A DNA stretch of 6,989 nt, taken from an uncultured Lachnospiraceae bacterium (GTDB taxonomy: Bacteria; Bacillota; Clostridia; Lachnospirales; Lachnospiraceae). Where the stretch lies: positions 1 through 6,989 of the forward strand of contig CAJUTD010000114.1 in assembly GCA_910589635.1 (NCBI GenBank), given 5' to 3'. Below are positions 1 through 5,735 of the stretch, one piece after another (position 1 is the first letter of the stretch; the number at the start of each line of letters is the position of its first letter). The position numbers and the translations under genes were made by a program. The notes beneath the pieces were generated by a model. That model was not told the DNA's origin and searched no databases. It saw only the letters and a program-made list of their open reading frames with translations.

Positions 1-567
1 TGGCAGGAGACTGCCGGGATTAAGAGAGATACATCGGCGAGATTTATTTTCCCCATTTTTACAGTTGTGGATGTGGAGGAGCTGATGATAGAGGTTTCCG
101 GTAGGTTCCGCTGGGAGATGTGCCGAAAGATTCAGGGTGTGCGCTGGAATGATATTACGGAGCCGTCTCTGACTGCTGAGTACAATGACTATATCCAGTA
201 TTATCGGAAAAACCATGATTTGTCTCCAGACGCCAAAGAGAAGATTAAGAATTCGCTCACCAAAGCAAAGAATAACTTCCGTGAGGTTTTTGTGCGGGAT
301 TACCATAGTTGGATTCGCTATGAATCCAAGGGGAGTTTCCGCCTGAATAAAGTTGCTAGGGACATTATCTTCCGCTACTGCCCATTTAACAAAGAGATCC
401 GTACGTTGTTGCGCGCTAATCCCATGTACAGTGCAATTTTTGAAAAGTATGAGATTCTCAAAGATCGCAAGAAACGTCATGTGGAGCTGTGGTATGACCG
501 TTACCAGAAAAAGGGCGGTGAGATTAACGAAGACTTACAGAATAACTGGGATTTTTATGACTTGTAA
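1..567 (+). CDS. 3' part of an unrecognised basic, aromatic-rich protein
   Basis: The frame is open from the first base of the window to a TAA at 565-567, so this is the C-terminal 188 residues of a longer protein whose start lies upstream. A GTG at 67 has no ribosome binding site before it and is more likely an internal codon. The visible part is rich in Arg, Lys, Tyr, Trp and Phe, appears mostly helical, has no signal peptide or membrane segment, and shows no catalytic motif that I recognise. Segments such as RWEMCRKIQGVRW and RLNKVARDIIFRYCPF look like conserved cores of an uncharacterised Clostridia family, but I cannot name the family with confidence. It ends in an acidic, aromatic tail (NNWDFYDL). 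A strong hairpin terminator follows 10 bases after the stop codon, so this gene is not in an operon with what comes next. Confidence 0.75.
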   Translation, partial: WQETAGIKRDTSARFIFPIFTVVDVEELMIEVSGRFRWEMCRKIQGVRWNDITEPSLTAEYNDYIQYYRKNHDLSPDAKEKIKNSLTKAKNNFREVFVRDYHSWIRYESKGSFRLNKVARDIIFRYCPFNKEIRTLLRANPMYSAIFEKYEILKDRKKRHVELWYDRYQKKGGEINEDLQNNWDFYDL

Positions 568-577
568 ATAACGATTC

Positions 578-625
578 AAAAGGGGCTGTCGCATGAAGAC
601 ATTATTTCATGAGACAGCTCCTTTT
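578..625 (+). terminator. Strong Rho-independent terminator, possibly bidirectional
   Basis: Arms 578-597 and 606-625 pair over 20 positions, with a single G-A mismatch (591/612) and one G-U pair (584/619), around an 8-base loop. On the plus strand the stem ends in TTTT and is followed by AAATAATTTTTT, a good termination context for the gene ending at 567. Because the left arm starts with AAAA, the minus-strand reading also ends in TTTT. The same hairpin could therefore back up termination of leftward transcription from the small RNA candidate at 640-753. Confidence 0.85.
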
Positions 626-639
626 AAATAATTTTTTAG

Positions 640-753
640 ACAAGAAAAGACCAGTGGCATAACCACCGGTCTTTCCTATGAGGGGAGTATAAATAATTAA
701 TAAGGGGTATAACTTGTGTAAATTGGATTTCTGAAGGTGAAATCCTCTTTACA
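640..753 (-). ncRNA. Candidate small regulatory RNA with two C-rich anti-SD motifs
   Basis: Read on the minus strand, this segment has a complete small-RNA layout. It begins at the start site predicted from the extended -10 promoter at 760-765. A 5' hairpin follows at once: TGTAAA (753-748) pairs with TTTACA (722-717), and GGATTTC (745-739) pairs with GAAATCC (731-725), separated by a 2x2 internal loop. Next is an A/U-rich linker with two similar C-rich stretches, TATACCCCTTAT (711-700) and TATACTCCCCTCAT (691-678), each complementary to Shine-Dalgarno sequences. It ends with a 12-bp hairpin (674-663 with 657-646, one G-U pair) and TCTTTTCTTGT. The G-U pair exists only on the minus strand; on the plus strand it is an A-C mismatch, which supports this orientation. 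There is no reading frame of note. C-rich single-stranded motifs of this kind are known in Firmicute small RNAs such as RsaE/RoxS and CsfG, but I cannot assign a family. An alternative is that these are unrelated inverted repeats. Confidence 0.55.
646..674 (-). terminator. Terminator hairpin of the small RNA candidate
   Basis: On the minus strand AAAGACCGGTGG pairs with CCACTGGTCTTT across a 5-base loop, giving 12 bp with one G-U wobble, followed by TCTTGT. The T-rich tail is present only on this strand: on the plus strand the stem is followed by CCTATGAGGGG, which is not a termination context. Confidence 0.6.
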
Positions 754-759
754 AATAGA

Positions 760-788
760 ACTATACCATAGCTTGTCGAAAAATGCAA
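760..788 (-). promoter_or_regulatory. Extended -10 promoter for leftward small RNA
   Basis: On the minus strand a -10 hexamer TATAGT (765-760) is preceded directly by TGG, forming an extended -10 element. A weak -35, TTGCAT (788-783), lies 17 bases upstream. T-rich tracts sit directly upstream of the -35 (789-821) and could act as an UP element. The predicted start near 753 coincides with the first base of the 5' hairpin of the small RNA candidate. The spacer contains TTCGACA (780-774), the reverse complement of the Spo0A box TGTCGAA. Confidence 0.55.
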
Positions 789-832
789 GAAAAAAATGAA
801 AAAAATCGAAAAAAATTTTTTGAATAAAAAAA
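779..832. other. Phased A-tracts, probable intrinsically bent DNA
   Basis: Five A-tracts of 5 to 7 bases lie at 779-783, 790-796, 799-805, 809-815 (followed by six T) and 826-832. The first four have centres 9 to 12 bases apart, close to the helical repeat, so the region between the two divergent promoters should be curved. It contains no gene. Confidence 0.6.
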
Positions 833-851
833 GGCCTTTTTTCAGATACTA
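821..851 (+). promoter_or_regulatory. Sigma-G-like promoter of the repeat protein gene
   Basis: TGAATA (821-826) and GATACTA (845-851) are separated by 18 bases. The forespore sigma-G consensus known from Bacillus is TGAATA with CATACTA at 17-18 bases, so the match has a single mismatch at the first base of the -10 element. The spacer holds a perfect 16-bp palindrome (827-842). A sigma-A reading (TTGAAT 820-825 with AGATAC 844-849) is possible but poorer. Transcription would start about 26 bases before the ATG at 884. Confidence 0.45.
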
Positions 852-883
852 ACACCGCATAAAAAATTTAGGAGGAAACTATC

Positions 884-1144
884 ATGGCAAAAAACAGCGA
901 TATGCAGAACAAGGGAACAAATTCCTATGAAAACAGCAGCAAGAATGCAAATTCTCAGAACAATGCGAGAAATGCATCTTCCCAGAATAATGCGAGAAAT
1001 GCATCTTCCCAGAACAATGCAAGAAATGCATCTTCCCAGAACAATGCGAGAAATGCATCTTCCCAGAATGGGACAAACAGCTACGCTAAGAATACCAATG
1101 CACAGAACGGTACAAATGCAAGCGGTTCTGACTGCCATCGTTAA
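884..1144 (+). CDS. Asn/Ser-rich tandem-repeat small protein, possible spore protein
   Basis: This 86-residue protein starts at an ATG with an ideal AGGAGG (870-875) eight bases upstream. It is dominated by Asn, Ser, Ala, Gln and Thr and has no signal peptide or membrane segment. Residues 26-61 are four consecutive copies of NNARNASSQ; the flanks repeat the theme (NSYENSSKNANSQ before, NSYAKNTNAQNGTNAS after) and the protein ends in SDCHR with the only Cys. The composition and internal repeats recall gamma-type small acid-soluble spore proteins (SspE of Bacillus, also Asn/Gln/Ser-rich and repeated), which serve as an amino-acid store in spores, but there is no clear sequence identity to that family. 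The sigma-G-like promoter upstream supports a forespore role. The function is inferred from composition and promoter only; the gene itself is well supported by its RBS and open frame. Confidence 0.75.
   Translation: MAKNSDMQNKGTNSYENSSKNANSQNNARNASSQNNARNASSQNNARNASSQNNARNASSQNGTNSYAKNTNAQNGTNASGSDCHR
959..1066 (+). repeat. Four tandem 27-bp repeats within the small protein gene
   Basis: Four units of 27 bases encode NNARNASSQ without interruption. They differ only at two synonymous sites (AAC/AAT in codon 1, GCG/GCA in codon 3), so the encoded peptides are identical. A partly degenerated unit precedes them at 941-958. The near-identity suggests recent copy-number change by slippage or recombination, which keeps the frame because the unit is a multiple of three. 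Confidence 0.9.
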
Positions 1145-1183
1145 GGGATGTAATTAGGTACAGAAAAACTGAATACTGCATAA

Positions 1184-1189
1184 TATAAT
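1184..1189 (+). promoter_or_regulatory. Possible -10 element upstream of the rhodanese gene
   Basis: A perfect TATAAT lies 64 bases before the ATG at 1253, but there is no convincing -35 element at 16-18 bases upstream (the sequence there is CAGAAA-like). If used, transcription would start near 1196, inside the left arm of the hairpin at 1188-1235. Confidence 0.3.
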
Positions 1190-1235
1190 GTAGAAACAGA
1201 TTATCGAAGACACATTCGGTGATCTGTTTCTGCAT
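1188..1235 (+). other. Long 21-bp hairpin between spore-like gene and rhodanese gene
   Basis: Arms 1188-1208 and 1215-1235 pair along their full length with only G-U wobbles as imperfections (1191/1232, 1202/1221, 1204/1219) and a 6-base loop GACACA. No run of T follows (GTTAGAGAGG), so it is not a standard terminator on this strand. It ends only 17 bases before the rhodanese start codon, just ahead of its ribosome binding site AGGTG. It could be an mRNA-stabilising 5' structure, a processing site or an inefficient attenuator. Confidence 0.6.
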
Positions 1236-1252
1236 GTTAGAGAGGTGATTCT

Positions 1253-1618
1253 ATGGAATTTCAGACAATCAGTATCCGAGAATTAAACGAATACCGCAAG
1301 CGTCCGGATGCATGGGTCATTGATTTGCGCAGTAAGGAAGAGTTTGAGGAAGTTCATGTGGAGGGAGCGAGAAATATCCCCTTTGAGGACTTGAAGATGT
1401 ATCGGAAATATCTTCCCAAGGATAAATTATATATTCTATATTGTGACAGAGGCTCCAGCAGCCTGATGGCGGCCAGGGATCTTAGCAGAGAGGGTTACCG
1501 GACCGTGACAGTAGTAGGCGGATTCCAGGCAGTAGTCCAAAACAGGCAGCAGCATTCTTCTTCTCAGCAGAATGCTGCCGTTGATAAAAATATTGACAGC
1601 CGGGAACCAAGAAGATAA
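1253..1618 (+). CDS. Single-domain rhodanese-like sulfurtransferase
   Basis: A 121-residue cytoplasmic protein starting at ATG 1253, with AGGTG (1243-1247) five bases upstream. Residues 1-95 form one rhodanese domain: VIDLRSKEEF (22-31) and HVEGARNIPF (35-44) are the conserved family stretches, and Cys64 in YCDRGSSS (63-70) is the persulfide-carrying residue at the active-site loop; VVGGF (87-91) is the usual C-terminal motif. Enzymes of this family move sulfane sulfur from donors such as thiosulfate to acceptors; the acceptor here cannot be told. Residues 96-121 are a low-complexity tail (QNRQQHSSSQQN then charged) not typical of the family; its DNA contains a 10-bp inverted repeat (1549-1558 with 1569-1578). 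The stop codon lies 35 bases before the methyltransferase start, so the two are probably co-transcribed. The family assignment is secure; the pathway is unknown. Confidence 0.9.
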   Translation: MEFQTISIRELNEYRKRPDAWVIDLRSKEEFEEVHVEGARNIPFEDLKMYRKYLPKDKLYILYCDRGSSSLMAARDLSREGYRTVTVVGGFQAVVQNRQQHSSSQQNAAVDKNIDSREPRR

Positions 1619-1653
1619 TATAGAATTATCACAATTTGTCATGGAGAGACCGG

Positions 1654-2862
1654 ATGAAATTATATGAATTGATTGCCCCCTGCCATTTTGGGCTAGAGGC
1701 GGTACTGAAAAGAGAAATATACGAACTTGGATATGAGATTACAAAGGTAGAGGATGGAAGAGTGACCTTTGAGGGAGATGCGGAGGCAATTTGCCGCGCA
1801 AATATCTTCCTACGCACGGCAGAGCGCGTCCTTTTAAAGATGGGACAGTTTCATGCAGAATCGTTTGAGGATCTGTTTCAAGGGATTAAGAAAATCCCAT
1901 GGGAAGAGTTTATCCCGGCAGATGGAAAGTTCTGGGTGGCAAAGGCATCTTCCATCAAAAGTAAACTATTTTCCCCTTCTGATATCCAGTCCGTTACCAA
2001 GAAGGCGATCGTGGAACGAATGAAGGGGCATTATCATCAGCAGTGGTTTGCGGAGGATGGAGCCTCCTACCCGTTGCGCCTTTTCCTTATGAAAGACGAA
2101 GTGGTAGCGGCTCTTGATACCTCCGGGGATTCCTTGCATAAGAGAGGGTATCGGATTTTATCAGGCAAAGCGCCGATAACAGAAACTTTGGCAGCATCGT
2201 TGATTATGCTCACGCCGTGGAGACGCGATCGGATTCTGGTAGATCCCTTTTGCGGGAGCGGTACGTTTCCCATAGAAGCGGCGATGCTCGCGGCCAATAT
2301 AGCACCGGGCATGAGCCGCAGTTTTACGGCTGAGAATTGGACAAACTTGATAGACAAGAAGTTATGGAAGGAGACTGTGGAGGAGGCCAGAGAGCTTGTG
2401 GATTTAGATATTTCCGTGGATATTCAGGGGTATGATATCGACGGGGAGATTGTAAAGGTTGCCAGGGACAATGCCAGGCGCGCCGGCGTGGACCATTTGA
2501 TTCACTTTCAGCAGCGGCCAATTTCGGCGTTGAACCATCCCAAGAAATATGGTTTTTTAATCAGCAATCCTCCATATGGCGAGCGAATGGAGGAGCGTGA
2601 AGCCCTTCCGTCCTTGTACCGTGAAATTGGCGAGGCGATGGCCCGTTTGGATAGCTGGTCGGCCTATTTGATTACTGCTTACGAGGAGGCAGAACGTTAC
2701 ATTGGCAAAAAGGCGGATAAGAACCGCAAAATTTATAATGGCATGATGAAAACTTATTATTACCAATTTTTGGGCCCCAAGCCGCCTAGAAAGCCGCGTT
2801 TACAGGATGCGCAGGCGAAAGGCAACGAAGCCGGGAACAATAGTACAGCATATAACTCTTAG
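1654..2862 (+). CDS. ypsC: THUMP-domain class I SAM-dependent RNA methyltransferase
   Basis: A protein of 402 residues in the COG0116 group (B. subtilis YpsC, N-terminal part of E. coli RlmL). In E. coli the RlmL part makes m2G2445 in 23S rRNA; the target here is inferred from family only. I chose ATG 1654, with GGAGAG five bases upstream, because it gives the family start MKLYELIAPCHFGLEAVLKRE; an in-frame TTG at 1636 would add six residues. Residues 1-155 are the ferredoxin-like and THUMP RNA-binding region. The Rossmann-fold domain follows, with the SAM-binding motif DPFCGSG at 197-203 and the catalytic NPPY at 305-308, characteristic of N-methylation of an exocyclic amino group. After about residue 365 comes a basic, Pro-rich tail (PKPPRKPRL) and a polar end. 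It lacks the second methyltransferase domain (RlmK) found in E. coli, as usual in Firmicutes. It is followed after 12 bases by the peptidase gene. Confidence 0.92.
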   Translation: MKLYELIAPCHFGLEAVLKREIYELGYEITKVEDGRVTFEGDAEAICRANIFLRTAERVLLKMGQFHAESFEDLFQGIKKIPWEEFIPADGKFWVAKASSIKSKLFSPSDIQSVTKKAIVERMKGHYHQQWFAEDGASYPLRLFLMKDEVVAALDTSGDSLHKRGYRILSGKAPITETLAASLIMLTPWRRDRILVDPFCGSGTFPIEAAMLAANIAPGMSRSFTAENWTNLIDKKLWKETVEEARELVDLDISVDIQGYDIDGEIVKVARDNARRAGVDHLIHFQQRPISALNHPKKYGFLISNPPYGERMEEREALPSLYREIGEAMARLDSWSAYLITAYEEAERYIGKKADKNRKIYNGMMKTYYYQFLGPKPPRKPRLQDAQAKGNEAGNNSTAYNS

Positions 2863-2874
2863 AAAGGAATTTTC

Positions 2875-4590
2875 GTGCGATATTCAAAAAGATACATAGC
2901 AATGGCGGTTTTGCTTTTTCTTGCTTTGGCGCTTAAGTTTTCCAGCATTGGCACAAGAACTCAAGAGATAGAGGAATTCCGGGGCGCCAGACTGGAGCAG
3001 AAAATATGGAATCCGCTGATAGCTGAGACAGTCAACGAGAAGCCGTTGTCCGTATTGGTAGGGAACAAAGAACTGACGAGTGAGGAAGACGGTATTTATA
3101 TGGACGATAACTTAAATATCATGGTGCCGGATTCCATGCTGGGAGAGAGCTTCAATTGCGGTTCCCATATTTATGAAAAGAAAAAACTGGTATTGGAGAA
3201 ACGTTCCGATGTGATTACGTTTCAGTTAAATGAAAATAATTTTACGGTAAATAAGCGCGAGGAGGAATTAAAGTCCCCTATGCTGTGTAAGGATGGGGAA
3301 TATTATGTGCCTGTGCAGGCAGTTGCCGAGAAGCTCCGTTTTGATTATAATTTTGATATAGAGAAGAACCAGGGAGTGGCGGTCGATAAGGCAGAGGAGA
3401 GCAGTATACTGCCGCCGCAGTATGACTTACGGGACAGGCAGCGCACGCCTCAAGTTAAAAATCAAGGTCCTTTTGGAACGTGTTGGGCATTTGCGGCGCT
3501 TGCGGCCATGGAGTCTGCGTTGCTGCCGGAGGAAGTACAGGAGTTTTCCCCAGACCATATGTCGATACAGAATAGCTTTGTGTTGGAACAGGCTGCCGGC
3601 GGCGAATATACGATGGGTATGGCCTATCTCGCATCCTGGCAGGGGCCGGTGTTTGAGAAGGACGACCCCTATGGGGATGGGGAATCGCGGGACGATTTGC
3701 AGGCGGTAAAGCATGTGCAGGAAATTCAGCTTATCGAGGGAAGGGATTATGAGAAGGTAAAAGAATTTGTTTTCAAGTATGGCGGTGTACAGACCGCAAT
3801 ATACAGTGCATTGACGGATGCCCAATCGTATTCTCCTTATTATAATCAGGTAAAATCTGCATATTGTTATATAGGCGCTGAGAAACCAAACCATGAGATT
3901 ATGATTATCGGCTGGGATGATAATTATCCCAAGGAAAATTTTAACACAGAGGTGGAGGGCGACGGGGCTTTCCTCTGCCAAAACAGCTGGGGGAGTGATT
4001 TCGGCGATCAAGGCTTTTTCTATGTGTCTTATTACGATGTTAATATCGGTATTCACAATGTTGCGTATACAGGAATTGAAGAGGCGGACAATTATGACAG
4101 GATTTACCAGTCAGATTTATGCGGCTGGGTGGGGCAGCTTGGGTATAATATGGACAGTATTTACGGGGCGAATGTTTTTACAGCGCAGTCACGCGAAAAA
4201 TTACAGGCGGCAGGCTTTTATGCTACCGGTAAGGAGACGTCATATGAAATTTTTATTGTACAGGATTTTAAAGATAAAGATTCTTTACAAAAACGTGTTA
4301 AGGTTGCAGAGGGAAATGTTGCCAATGCCGGCTATTATACCGTCAAGTTTGACAAGGATATTCTGGTAGAAAAAGGCGATAAATATGCGGTTGTTCTCCA
4401 TATTACCACGCCGGGCTCCGTGCATCCTTTGGCGATTGAATATATGGCGGATGAGATGACCGCCAATGTGGACTTGAAAGATGGAGAGGGTTATATCAGC
4501 ATCGGTGGCAATCACTGGGAGAACACGGAGAAGAACCAGAAATGCAATCTGTGTATTAAGGTGTACAGCACCGCTGCGCAGCATAAATAA
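2875..4590 (+). CDS. Membrane-anchored papain-like (C1) cysteine peptidase
   Basis: A 571-residue exported protein. Start GTG 2875 is chosen because AAAGGA (2863-2868) lies six bases upstream and the N-terminus RYSKRY supplies the positive charge before a hydrophobic segment at about 9-24; the next ATG at 2902 would remove it. No clear signal peptidase site is seen, so it may stay anchored. Residues about 50-170 resemble a copper amine oxidase N-terminal-like domain, a common extracellular module in Clostridia (YYVPVQAVAEKL). The peptidase domain begins at about 179 (LPPQYDLRD) and has the complete set: Gln197 (NQG), catalytic Cys203 (GTCWAF), His340 (PNHEIMIIGW) and Asn370 (QNSWG). From about 405 to the end is a beta-rich region matching the lectin-like domain found C-terminal to such peptidases. 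It should cut proteins outside the membrane; the substrate is unknown. Neighbouring the amidase gene, it may belong to cell-envelope turnover. Confidence 0.88.
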   Translation: MRYSKRYIAMAVLLFLALALKFSSIGTRTQEIEEFRGARLEQKIWNPLIAETVNEKPLSVLVGNKELTSEEDGIYMDDNLNIMVPDSMLGESFNCGSHIYEKKKLVLEKRSDVITFQLNENNFTVNKREEELKSPMLCKDGEYYVPVQAVAEKLRFDYNFDIEKNQGVAVDKAEESSILPPQYDLRDRQRTPQVKNQGPFGTCWAFAALAAMESALLPEEVQEFSPDHMSIQNSFVLEQAAGGEYTMGMAYLASWQGPVFEKDDPYGDGESRDDLQAVKHVQEIQLIEGRDYEKVKEFVFKYGGVQTAIYSALTDAQSYSPYYNQVKSAYCYIGAEKPNHEIMIIGWDDNYPKENFNTEVEGDGAFLCQNSWGSDFGDQGFFYVSYYDVNIGIHNVAYTGIEEADNYDRIYQSDLCGWVGQLGYNMDSIYGANVFTAQSREKLQAAGFYATGKETSYEIFIVQDFKDKDSLQKRVKVAEGNVANAGYYTVKFDKDILVEKGDKYAVVLHITTPGSVHPLAIEYMADEMTANVDLKDGEGYISIGGNHWENTEKNQKCNLCIKVYSTAAQHK

Positions 4591-4661
4591 TCTATGCCAA
4601 GTATTGTGTTTTCGTAGGCAGGAAAATGCGAAAGAGTGGGAAAAATACTAAGAGGAGAGAC

Positions 4662-5699
4662 ATGGAGAGTAAGATACTGAAAATTTCATCGCTGTGTTTG
4701 GCGTTGACAATCGCGGTGAGCGCAGCATTTATGTATTATACTGACACATATGGGCAGGAGGTGCAGAATCAACAGCAGAATCAGCAGATGTCCGGCTTGC
4801 AGATGCTTGAATATAATACAGAGCAGGCGGAAGAGTCGGACGAGGCAGAGTTTGAACAGCAGCTTTGTATTGAACTGCCTGAGGGTATGGGAATAGATGA
4901 GGTATTGATTAACAATGACTATGTCAAACAACTGATAACCGTTCAGATACCCGAAGTTGGAAACGATTATTTTGTGGAACATCCGCTGTTGGGCAGGAGT
5001 AATCATATCAATGATCTATATATGGCGGATGGGCGGATAGAGATTACCATGGACGCCGTTTATGAACCGCAGTGCACAGTGGAGGATGGAAGGCTGTATT
5101 TGGATTTTCTGCGGCCGCAGGATATTTATGATAAGGTCATAGCTATTGACGCCGGACATGGCGGTGGAGCCCCTGGAGCTATCAAGCAGGGGATCATGGA
5201 GAAGGACATCAATCTCGCTATTGTCAGAGAGTTAAAAGAACTTTTAGACGAAAATGACAGGAATATTGGCGTCTACTACACAAGGACGGAGGATGTCAAT
5301 CCCACGTTTGAACAGCGGGCGCAGCTTGGCGGCAAGGCAGGAGCCAATTTGTTCATCAGCGTCCACAGCAATTCCACGGTGGATGGACTGATGTCAGGGT
5401 ACAATGGAACGGAAGTTATGTATGACGAGCTGAAGAGTGAGGAAGGCTTCAGCAGCAAACGCCTGGCGCAGATTTGCCTGGAGGAGATTACTGCATCTAT
5501 GGGCAGCAAGGATAACGGCGTGACGTACGGCAACAGCATTTATATTATCCGTAACAGTGAGGTTCCGGTGGCGTTAATTGAAGTTGGATTTATGACAAAT
5601 CAAGAAGAATTAGATAACCTCACGTCTCCGGGGTATCAGAAAAAGGCGGCACAGGGAATTTACAATGCCATTTTGCGTGCGCTGGAAGAAGGCTTTTAA
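4662..5699 (+). CDS. N-acetylmuramoyl-L-alanine amidase (Amidase_3)
   Basis: A zinc amidase that cuts the bond between muramic acid and the stem peptide of peptidoglycan. ATG 4662 (345 residues) is preferred because AGGAGAG lies directly before it (GGAG at 4654-4657); an upstream in-frame ATG at 4626 would add 12 basic residues and has a weaker site. Residues about 5-24 form a signal anchor, followed by a Gln-rich linker (about 31-45). Residues about 55-150 are an unassigned beta-rich region that could be an AMIN-like wall-targeting domain. The catalytic domain starts at about 155: His166 (DAGHGG), Glu180 (MEKDIN) and His235 (SVHSNS) are the expected zinc ligands, and Glu307 (IEVGFMTN) is the expected catalytic residue, so the enzyme should be active. 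It lies 71 bases after the peptidase gene and 36 bases before rdgB. It resembles both CwlD-like sporulation amidases and vegetative cell-separation amidases, and the sequence alone does not decide between them. Confidence 0.92.
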   Translation: MESKILKISSLCLALTIAVSAAFMYYTDTYGQEVQNQQQNQQMSGLQMLEYNTEQAEESDEAEFEQQLCIELPEGMGIDEVLINNDYVKQLITVQIPEVGNDYFVEHPLLGRSNHINDLYMADGRIEITMDAVYEPQCTVEDGRLYLDFLRPQDIYDKVIAIDAGHGGGAPGAIKQGIMEKDINLAIVRELKELLDENDRNIGVYYTRTEDVNPTFEQRAQLGGKAGANLFISVHSNSTVDGLMSGYNGTEVMYDELKSEEGFSSKRLAQICLEEITASMGSKDNGVTYGNSIYIIRNSEVPVALIEVGFMTNQEELDNLTSPGYQKKAAQGIYNAILRALEEGF

Positions 5700-5735
5700 G
5701 ATTTCTGAAACATATAATAAGAAAGGGAATTACAG

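Noticed and set aside
646..674. Second plus-strand terminator for the gene ending at 567
   Set aside because: On the plus strand the stem has an A-C mismatch and is followed by CCTATGAGGGG rather than T, so it does not fit as a plus-strand terminator.
706..767. Outer inverted repeat GGTATA / TATACC enclosing the small RNA 5' hairpin, suggesting a plus-strand structured leader
   Set aside because: The right half overlaps the minus-strand -10 element, no plus-strand promoter feeds it, and the terminator tail and wobble pair favour minus-strand transcription.
842..1138. Open frame of 98 codons on the minus strand opposite the repeat protein
   Set aside because: It mirrors the 27-bp repeats, has no ribosome binding site, and the plus-strand gene has an ideal AGGAGG and a coherent composition.
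884..1144. CRISPR-like array from regularly spaced repeats
   Set aside because: The units are contiguous with no spacers, in frame, and encode identical peptides within a gene with a good start.
1549..1578. 10-bp inverted repeat inside the rhodanese gene tail
   Set aside because: It arises from Gln/Ser/Ala codons (CAG, GCA, TCT) in a low-complexity tail and has no terminator context; probably incidental.
3427..4056. Long open frame of 209 codons on the minus strand
   Set aside because: It lies entirely within the peptidase gene, whose catalytic motifs are all in the plus frame; no start signals or recognisable domain are seen on the minus strand.
4591..4661. Possible promoter or terminator between peptidase and amidase genes
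   Set aside because: No hairpin with a T-run and no -35/-10 pair of acceptable quality is visible; simple operon spacing is the better reading.
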